A stretch of 64,000 nucleotides of DNA, taken from positions 239,726 through 303,725 of the forward strand of contig JAIXWR010000035.1 of NCBI GenBank assembly GCA_027491155.1. Direction: 5' to 3'. Made by a program: the position numbers and the translations under genes. Source of the DNA: Verrucomicrobiaceae bacterium. Its GTDB lineage: Bacteria > Verrucomicrobiota > Verrucomicrobiia > Verrucomicrobiales > Akkermansiaceae. Each line of letters starts with the position of its first letter. The stretch's first letter is position 1. The notes under the pieces are model-generated. The model did not search any database. It was not told the origin of the DNA and saw only the letters and a program-made list of their open reading frames with translations. Shown piece after piece: positions 60,315-64,000 of this stretch.

Positions 60315-62273
60315 ATGAGCCAAGAAGCCAAGACATCCCACCCGATGACCCGCGCCGTGCTGGCCCTCGTCGCACTGGTGGTCATCGTCATCGCCGCCAA
60401 CCTCCTGGTCTCGTCGCTCGGCATCGGCCACAAGAACGCCGACTTCACCACCGACAAGGTCCACACCCTGTCCGACGGCACCCGGAGCATCCTCAAGGAA
60501 CTCGGCGCGCCCGTCGTCGTCCGCTACTACGCGACCCGTAGTTCCGACTACATGCCGGAGGACCTCAAGCTCCACATGCGCCGCGTCGACGACCTGCTGG
60601 CGGAATACGAGAACCTCTCCGGCGGCAAGCTCCGCGTCGAGGAACTCGATCCCCAGCCCGATACCGACGCCGAGGACTCCGCCAACCTCGACGGCATCCG
60701 CGGCCAGAGCTTCGACGACCAGAACCTCTACTTCGGCCTCGCGGTGTCCTGCCTCGACCGGACCTCGACCATCCCCTTCATCGACCCGAACCAGGAGACC
60801 ATGCTGGAATACCAGCTCTCCCGCGCCATTTCGGAAGTCTCCCGCCCCGACAAGCCGCTCATCGGCCTGATGGCCGGCCTGCCGATCGCCGGCGACCAGA
60901 ACCCGATGATGATGATGCAGGGCCAGCAGGGCTCCCCGCCCTGGGTCATCTACCAGCAGCTCCAGCAGTCCTACGAGGTCAAGGACCTCACCATGACCCC
61001 GGAGACCATCGATCCGTCCATCGACATGGTGCTGCTTTTCCACCCCGCCGGCATCACCCCGGAAGCCGAGTTCGCCCTCGACCAGTACCTGCTCCAGGGC
61101 GGCACCGTGGTCGCCTGCATCGACCCCTACTCGGTCGCCGCCCAGATGACCTCGCCGCAGAACCCGATGATGGGCGGCGGCGGCGCGCCGACTTCCTCCA
61201 CCCTTCCGACCCTGCTCGGCGCCTGGGGCGTCTCGATGGACACCCGGGTGCTGGCCGACGAGAAATTCCAGACCACCATGGGCGGCAACCGTCCCGGCGT
61301 GGCGGTGCTGACCATCCCGCAGGACGGCATGCCGCAGAAGGACAACGTGATCACCCGCGACCTCGCCAGCCTCACCTTCTTCCTGCCCGGCGGCCTGACC
61401 AAGACCGGCACCGGCGGCGTGGCGATCAATTCGCTGGTCAAGTCGTCCGACAAGGGCGGCTTCGTCGATTCGATGCGGGCCTCGCAGCTCGACCCCGTCC
61501 TCGCCCGCAATTTCCGCGGTGAGAAGGCCTACGACGTCGTCATGCACCTCAAGGGCAACTTCAAGTCCGCCTTCCCCAAGGGCAAGCCCGGCGCCGAGGA
61601 AGCCGCCAAGGAGGAAGAGAAGAAAGAGGACAAGCCGGCCGAAGGCGAAGCCAAGGAGGGCGAGAAAAAGGAAGAGAAGAAGGAGGAAAAGCCCTCCCAC
61701 CTCGTCGAGGCCACCAAGGAGGGCAACGTCTTCCTGATCTCCGACGTCGACGCCTTCTACAACCAGTTCGCCTACCGCGTGCAGAACTTCGGCGGCGGGA
61801 TGCAGGTCGCCCAGCAGATCAACGGCAACCCTTCCCTGCTGTTCAACATCATCGACCAAGCCGCCGCGTCGACCCATCTGATCGGCGCCCGCAGCCGGGC
61901 CGCCATCGCCCGCCCCTTCACGAAGATCAAGGAACTCGAAGCCGAGGCCAACAAGCGCGTCGGCACCAAAATCGAGGAGTTCGAGAAGAAGGCCGAGGAA
62001 GCCCAGAAGAAACTGGCCGACCTCCAGTCCAAGAGGGCCGCCGGTTCGGAACTCTACATTTCCCCCGAAGAGGAGGCCGAGATCCGCGAGTACCGCAAGC
62101 AGGAGGTGGACGCCCGCAAGGAAATCCGCGAACTCCAGAAAGACCTCAAGCGCGACAAGGACCGCCTCGCCGGCAATGCCATGCTGGCCAACATCATCAG
62201 CATGCCGGCCCTCGTCATCCTCATCGGCATCGGCCTCTTCGTGAAACGCCGCGCCGCCACCCGCGCCCGCTAA
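60315..62273 (+). CDS. GldG-like ABC_transp_aux protein
   Basis: 652 residues. N-terminal helix (about 14-37, AVLALVALVVIVIAANLLVS), a periplasmic ABC_transp_aux-type domain (about 45-330: DKVHTLSDGTRSILKELGAP, RRVDDLLAEYENLSGGKLRV, VLLFHPAGITPEAEFALDQY), a second domain with an acidic/lysine-rich segment (about 428-465) and a long coiled coil (about 535-625) leading to a C-terminal membrane helix (about 627-645). Known GldG proteins are associated with the GldF permease. It is 31 bases from the permease gene and 29 bases before DUF4340. Confidence 0.85.
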   Translation: MSQEAKTSHPMTRAVLALVALVVIVIAANLLVSSLGIGHKNADFTTDKVHTLSDGTRSILKELGAPVVVRYYATRSSDYMPEDLKLHMRRVDDLLAEYENLSGGKLRVEELDPQPDTDAEDSANLDGIRGQSFDDQNLYFGLAVSCLDRTSTIPFIDPNQETMLEYQLSRAISEVSRPDKPLIGLMAGLPIAGDQNPMMMMQGQQGSPPWVIYQQLQQSYEVKDLTMTPETIDPSIDMVLLFHPAGITPEAEFALDQYLLQGGTVVACIDPYSVAAQMTSPQNPMMGGGGAPTSSTLPTLLGAWGVSMDTRVLADEKFQTTMGGNRPGVAVLTIPQDGMPQKDNVITRDLASLTFFLPGGLTKTGTGGVAINSLVKSSDKGGFVDSMRASQLDPVLARNFRGEKAYDVVMHLKGNFKSAFPKGKPGAEEAAKEEEKKEDKPAEGEAKEGEKKEEKKEEKPSHLVEATKEGNVFLISDVDAFYNQFAYRVQNFGGGMQVAQQINGNPSLLFNIIDQAAASTHLIGARSRAAIARPFTKIKELEAEANKRVGTKIEEFEKKAEEAQKKLADLQSKRAAGSELYISPEEEAEIREYRKQEVDARKEIRELQKDLKRDKDRLAGNAMLANIISMPALVILIGIGLFVKRRAATRAR

Positions 62274-62301
62274 CCCATTCCCAATTCCAACTTCTCCAGC
62301 C

Positions 62302-63723
62302 ATGAGCAAACGCCAAGTCGTCGTCCTCTGGATCCTCGCCGTCGTTCTCGCCTCCGCCGCCTTCCTCGTCCGCTCGGGGAGTTCGCAGGGCAGCGAGAGC
62401 AAGACCCAGCGCGCCCGCGGTGCCACCCTCCTCGCCGATTTCCCCGCCACCGAGGTGGCGAAGATCCAAGTGAGCTCCGGCGAAAAGTCCGCCACCCTGG
62501 TCCGCAAGGACGGCAAGTGGATCGTCTCCGACCGCCAGGACTACCCGGCGAACACGGCCACCATCAACGACTTCCTCCGCACCCTGGCCGAGGTCAAGGT
62601 GACCGACGGGATCGAGGCCGAGCCTTCCTTCGCCCCGCGCTTCGGCATGGACCCCGGCGCCAAGGAGGAAGCGGACCGCGGCACCGAGGTCGTCCTGTCG
62701 AACGACGCCGGCACCGAACTCGCCCGCCTGACCCTCGGCAAGAACCTCGAAGGAGCCGCCGATCCGATGAGCATGATGGGCGGCGGCGCGGTCGGCCGCT
62801 TCATCCGCAACCACGCCGATGAAAGCGGTGTCTACAAGGTCAGCGAGCTCTTCCCCTCCCTCACCCCGGAGGCCCAGCGCTGGCTCGACCAGACCTTCCT
62901 CAAGGTGGAAAAGATCAAGTCGGTCTCCGTCAGCCCGAACGCCAAGCCCGGCGAGATCGCCTGGAAGGTCACCCGTCCCGACGAGAACGCCGAGTTCACC
63001 CTCGACGGTGCCAAGGAAGGCGAAACCCTCGACACCACCGCCGCCGGCCCGCTCAAGAGCCTGTTCTCCTACGGCAGCTTCGACGACGTGGTCACGGCGG
63101 AACAGCGCGACGCCACCGCCAAGCCGCAGGAGCAGAAGACGGTGAAGATCGAAACCTTCGAGGGGTTCACCTACACCCTCACCGTCACCCCGACCGAGGC
63201 CAAGAAGCCCGAGAACGCCGCCCCCGACGCGGCCCCGCCGGAAGAAGCTTTCCTCATGACCGTCGAAGTGGCCGCCGAGATCCCCGCCGAGCGCAAGAAG
63301 GAGGAAAAGGAGTCCGAAGAAGATGCCAAGGCCAAGGACAAGGCCTTCTCCGACCGCAAGGCCGAACTCGAGAAGAAGCTCGCCACCGAAAAGGCCTTCG
63401 CCGGCCGGATCTTCAAGGTGAGCCGCTACACCGTGGAAGCCCTCCTCAAGGAGCGCACGGCCCTGATCAAGGCGCCCGAAGCCCCGGCCGCGGCCGCCAC
63501 CACGCCGGGCAGCCCCGCCATCGCCCCGCCGGCCGCAGTTCCGGCCACCCCGCCCGCGACTCCCCCGGCAAGCCCGCCGCCCGCCAATCGCCCGGTCGAA
63601 GCCGTCACCCCGCCGATCGCCATCCCGCCGCTCGAGGAAGGCGAGGCGAAGCCCGCGGAAGAGGCGCCGAAGCCCGCCGAGGAAAAGCCGGCCGACACCC
63701 CGCCGGCCGAAGGCGAGCAATGA
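62302..63723 (+). CDS. DUF4340 protein
   Basis: 473 residues. One N-terminal membrane helix (about 4-22, QVVVLWILAVVLASAAFLVR), then the DUF4340 domain (about 45-300: LLADFPATEVAKIQVSSGEK, LTLGKNLEGAADPMSMMGGG, VYKVSELFPSLTPEAQRWLD) and a Pro/Ala/Glu-rich low-complexity tail (about 390-473), expected to lie in the periplasm. DUF4340 proteins are repeatedly encoded after GldG-like genes, so it is probably the fourth component of this ABC system. The gene ends six bases before a terminator hairpin. Confidence 0.85.
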   Translation: MSKRQVVVLWILAVVLASAAFLVRSGSSQGSESKTQRARGATLLADFPATEVAKIQVSSGEKSATLVRKDGKWIVSDRQDYPANTATINDFLRTLAEVKVTDGIEAEPSFAPRFGMDPGAKEEADRGTEVVLSNDAGTELARLTLGKNLEGAADPMSMMGGGAVGRFIRNHADESGVYKVSELFPSLTPEAQRWLDQTFLKVEKIKSVSVSPNAKPGEIAWKVTRPDENAEFTLDGAKEGETLDTTAAGPLKSLFSYGSFDDVVTAEQRDATAKPQEQKTVKIETFEGFTYTLTVTPTEAKKPENAAPDAAPPEEAFLMTVEVAAEIPAERKKEEKESEEDAKAKDKAFSDRKAELEKKLATEKAFAGRIFKVSRYTVEALLKERTALIKAPEAPAAAATTPGSPAIAPPAAVPATPPATPPASPPPANRPVEAVTPPIAIPPLEEGEAKPAEEAPKPAEEKPADTPPAEGEQ

Positions 63724-63728
63724 ATTCC

Positions 63729-63754
63729 AAAGGGCGGCCCCAGCCGCCCTTTTT
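63729..63754 (+). terminator. Rho-independent terminator
   Basis: AAAGGGCGG-CCCCAG-CCGCCCTTTTT: nine-base stem with a T-run, five bases after the DUF4340 stop codon. It closes the ABC operon. Confidence 0.9.
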
Positions 63755-63773
63755 CGTGTCGAGTGACGAGCGA

Positions 63774-63892
63774 TGTACTGGACCGCAGCCGGAGCGGAGC
63801 GGAGACGGACTGCGACACTTCGCCTTCTTTACCGCAGTCAAACTTTAGTCCGCTCGTGTGCTTGTATTCCGGGCGGACTAAAAGGCACTCCT
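63774..63892. repeat. Degenerate inverted repeat, TACTGGACCGC family
   Basis: Begins TGTACTGGACCGCAG, as in 51228-51299, and contains a perfect pair TTAGTCCGC (63845-63853) and GCGGACTAA (63873-63881). The remaining bases to the window end (63893-64000) show no gene or other pattern I can support. Confidence 0.6.
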
Positions 63893-64000
63893 ATCAATTC
63901 CCATTTCGCTTCGGTTCCTGTGAACCGGTGCAGCAGGGCGTGTGCGCTCGTCGGGGCAACCGGGAGTTGCGGCTATGGATGGCGGTATCCCCGGGTTCCG

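Overview
The window reads as a stretch of chromosome from a high-GC member of the Verrucomicrobia, most likely a Verrucomicrobiaceae/Luteolibacter-type organism. The evidence is the adjacent DUF1592 (cytochrome c/PA14) and DUF1552 (Tat-exported) pair, secreted proteins that end in the characteristic verrucomicrobial C-terminal module, a GntR/LacI hybrid repressor, a bacterial SHD1 domain, and a perfect TGTTC-N4-GAACA palindrome in front of the imuA-imuB-dnaE2 mutasome, which is the LexA box described for this phylum. No tRNA, rRNA, CRISPR array, prophage or plasmid backbone was recognised.

Layout. 1-8.5 kb: the end of a low-complexity coiled-coil protein, a small membrane protein, a secreted alpha/beta hydrolase, a DUF1963-like orphan, and a GntR/LacI repressor divergent from an 885-aa secreted adhesin-like protein. 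8.7-17.3 kb: cobalamin-dependent methionine synthase encoded as two genes split by a short palindrome-ended element, a LuxR-type regulator, a tandem structured repeat, an RluE-like pseudouridine synthase, thioredoxin reductase and a thioredoxin-like/SHD1 lipoprotein. 17.4-29 kb: a putative Na+/H+ antiporter, riboflavin synthase, DUF2752 and GYF/DUF4190 membrane proteins, FabV, MtfA, a CorA-like protein, a eukaryote-type HisA, an MFS protein, a formylglycine-generating-enzyme lipoprotein and a beta-propeller-like protein. 29.4-35 kb: dnaE2, imuB and imuA on the minus strand under a LexA box. 35.3-39 kb: the DUF1592/DUF1552 pair. 39-39.75 kb: a REP-associated tyrosine transposase element with 56-bp inverted ends and a frameshift. 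41.4-49.2 kb: two sulfotransferases and two paralogous MBOAT/SGNH acyl-transfer cassettes, a candidate surface-glycan sulfation and O-acylation locus. 49.3-58.6 kb: an MsbA-type exporter, DUF2721, xseA, a VIT1/CCC1 transporter, an MFS transporter, and a phoH-pgpH-ybeY cluster. 58.7-63.7 kb: a GldA/GldF/GldG-like ABC operon with a DUF4340 protein.

The intergenic regions are unusual. Nearly every spacer over about 100 bp carries inverted-repeat (REP/BIME- or MITE-like) DNA of at least nine sequence families. One family forms the ends of the RAYT element and another sits exactly in the inter-domain linker of metH. The most promising leads are the split metH, the RAYT element with its poly-C frameshift, the twin MBOAT/SGNH-sulfotransferase locus, and the tandem hairpin repeat at 13.9-14.2 kb.

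Start codons were chosen by family length, signal peptides and N-terminal motifs, because Shine-Dalgarno sequences are weak in most genes here. All statements rest on reading the sequence; no database search was run.
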